Notes under the pieces: generated by a model | The model's database searches: none | Told to the model about the DNA's origin: nothing | Seen by the model: only the letters and a program-made list of their open reading frames with translations | Translations under genes and position numbers: made by a program | Source of the DNA: an uncultured Collinsella sp. | Lineage (GTDB): Bacteria; Actinomycetota; Coriobacteriia; Coriobacteriales; Coriobacteriaceae | Length of the DNA stretch: 5,422 nucleotides | Reading direction: 5' to 3' | NCBI GenBank assembly: GCA_902478865.1 | Contig: CABSNA010000098.1 | Coordinates: forward strand, 1 to 5,422 | Shown here: positions 4,931 through 5,422 of the stretch, piece after piece | Numbering within the stretch: the stretch's first letter is position 1 | Layout: each line of letters starts with the position of its first letter

Positions 4931-5422
4931 ATGAACAAGCCAAGTGTTTCTGCTGGCGTCGTTGCCGGCGTTGCCCTGGGAGCTGCGGCGCTTGGTGCGG
5001 CTGCCGTCGCTGTTCGCGCTGCCTGTCTGCAGGTTGCGAGGACCCGCAATGGGTTGGCGCGTGTGAAGCGCGTGCACGATGAGAGCGGCGATGAGATTCG
5101 CGTGTTGGTGCAAGGCGGCGTCTACCAAAGCGCAAGTTACGTTGGTGAGCGTTGGGCGGAGCCCGTCTTTGCGTACTATCGTGCGTTTGACGACGTGTTT
5201 GAGTCCGAGGATGCGATGCACGATGCTTATGGTCACGGCATCAACCGCATGCTTGTGCTGGGCGGCGGTGGGTTTGCCTATCCCAAGTTCGCGCTGATGT
5301 CGCACGAGGGCTTGCGCATGGACGTCATCGAGTATGACGGAGAGATTACGCGCCTGGCGCGCCGCTGGTTCTACCTAGACGAGCTGGAGCGCGCGGCGGG
5401 CGATCGCCTGCGGGTGATAACC
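4931..5422 (+). CDS. Spermidine-synthase-like SAM-binding protein with N-terminal membrane anchor (3' end missing)
   Basis: The first 164 codons are present; the gene runs off the right edge. Residues 7-32 form a Gly/Ala/Val-rich hydrophobic segment, probably a signal anchor. Then come VLVQGGVYQSASYVGERW (58-75) and AEPVFAYYRAFDDVF (76-90), like the substrate-pocket lead-in of spermidine-synthase-like proteins. The nucleotide-binding loop VLGGGGFAYPK is at 109-119 and the acidic strand DVIEYDGEI at 131-139. GGGGFAYP replaces the GGGDG of true spermidine synthases, as in the divergent spermidine-synthase-like group, so polyamine synthesis is not assured and a methyltransferase activity is possible. 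It shares a transcript with elp3 (zero spacing, ribosome binding site inside elp3). The fold call is firm; the substrate is unknown. Confidence 0.82.
   Translation, partial: MNKPSVSAGVVAGVALGAAALGAAAVAVRAACLQVARTRNGLARVKRVHDESGDEIRVLVQGGVYQSASYVGERWAEPVFAYYRAFDDVFESEDAMHDAYGHGINRMLVLGGGGFAYPKFALMSHEGLRMDVIEYDGEITRLARRWFYLDELERAAGDRLRVIT

Noticed and set aside
2819..5305. An 828-codon open frame on the minus strand, antisense to elp3 and its flanks
   Set aside because: It overlaps elp3, a terminator and two further genes, shows no recognisable domain, and has a His/Arg/Thr/Ala-rich composition expected from reading GC-rich codons backwards. Elp3 on the other strand has unmistakable family motifs.
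1..5422. Mobile element, CRISPR array, tRNA or rRNA gene
   Set aside because: No transposase or integrase frame, direct-repeat array, tRNA-like cloverleaf or rRNA segment was recognised on either strand by eye.

Overview
The window is GC-rich, densely coding DNA. The gene content (a standalone Elp3, an HTH/DUF4097 pair and a spermidine-synthase-like protein) and the codon use point to a high-GC Gram-positive, most likely a Coriobacteriia gut bacterium such as Collinsella. That placement is inferred from recalled family resemblance and was not searched.

Layout. At 1-51 (minus strand) lie the first 17 codons of a gene that runs off the left edge, preceded by a 120-bp gap. At 172-1044 (minus) is a class I SAM-dependent methyltransferase whose N-terminal, catalytic and C-terminal motifs resemble eukaryotic Trm9/ALKBH8 tRNA wobble-uridine methyltransferases. 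A divergent intergenic region of about 267 bp (1045-1311) carries palindromes and candidate promoters. At 1312-2028 (plus) is an Xre-type DNA-binding protein tethered to the membrane by two C-terminal helices. It overlaps by 4 nt the DUF4097-type beta-repeat protein at 2025-2924, and this two-gene unit ends at a strong intrinsic terminator (2973-3011). Only 11 nt after that terminator's T-rich tail begins elp3 (3023-4930), which looks leaderless. The elp3 stop codon directly abuts the start of a membrane-anchored spermidine-synthase-like protein (4931 to the right edge, incomplete).

How the genes may work together. Elp3 installs the cm5 group on U34 of tRNAs. In eukaryotes Trm9/ALKBH8 then methyl-esterifies it to mcm5U. 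A Trm9-like methyltransferase about 2 kb from a bacterial elp3 suggests that this bacterium may carry the two-step route, and this is the observation I would follow first. Separately, the HTH/DUF4097 pair looks like a membrane-embedded one-component regulator plus an extracytoplasmic repeat protein, plausibly an envelope-sensing module.
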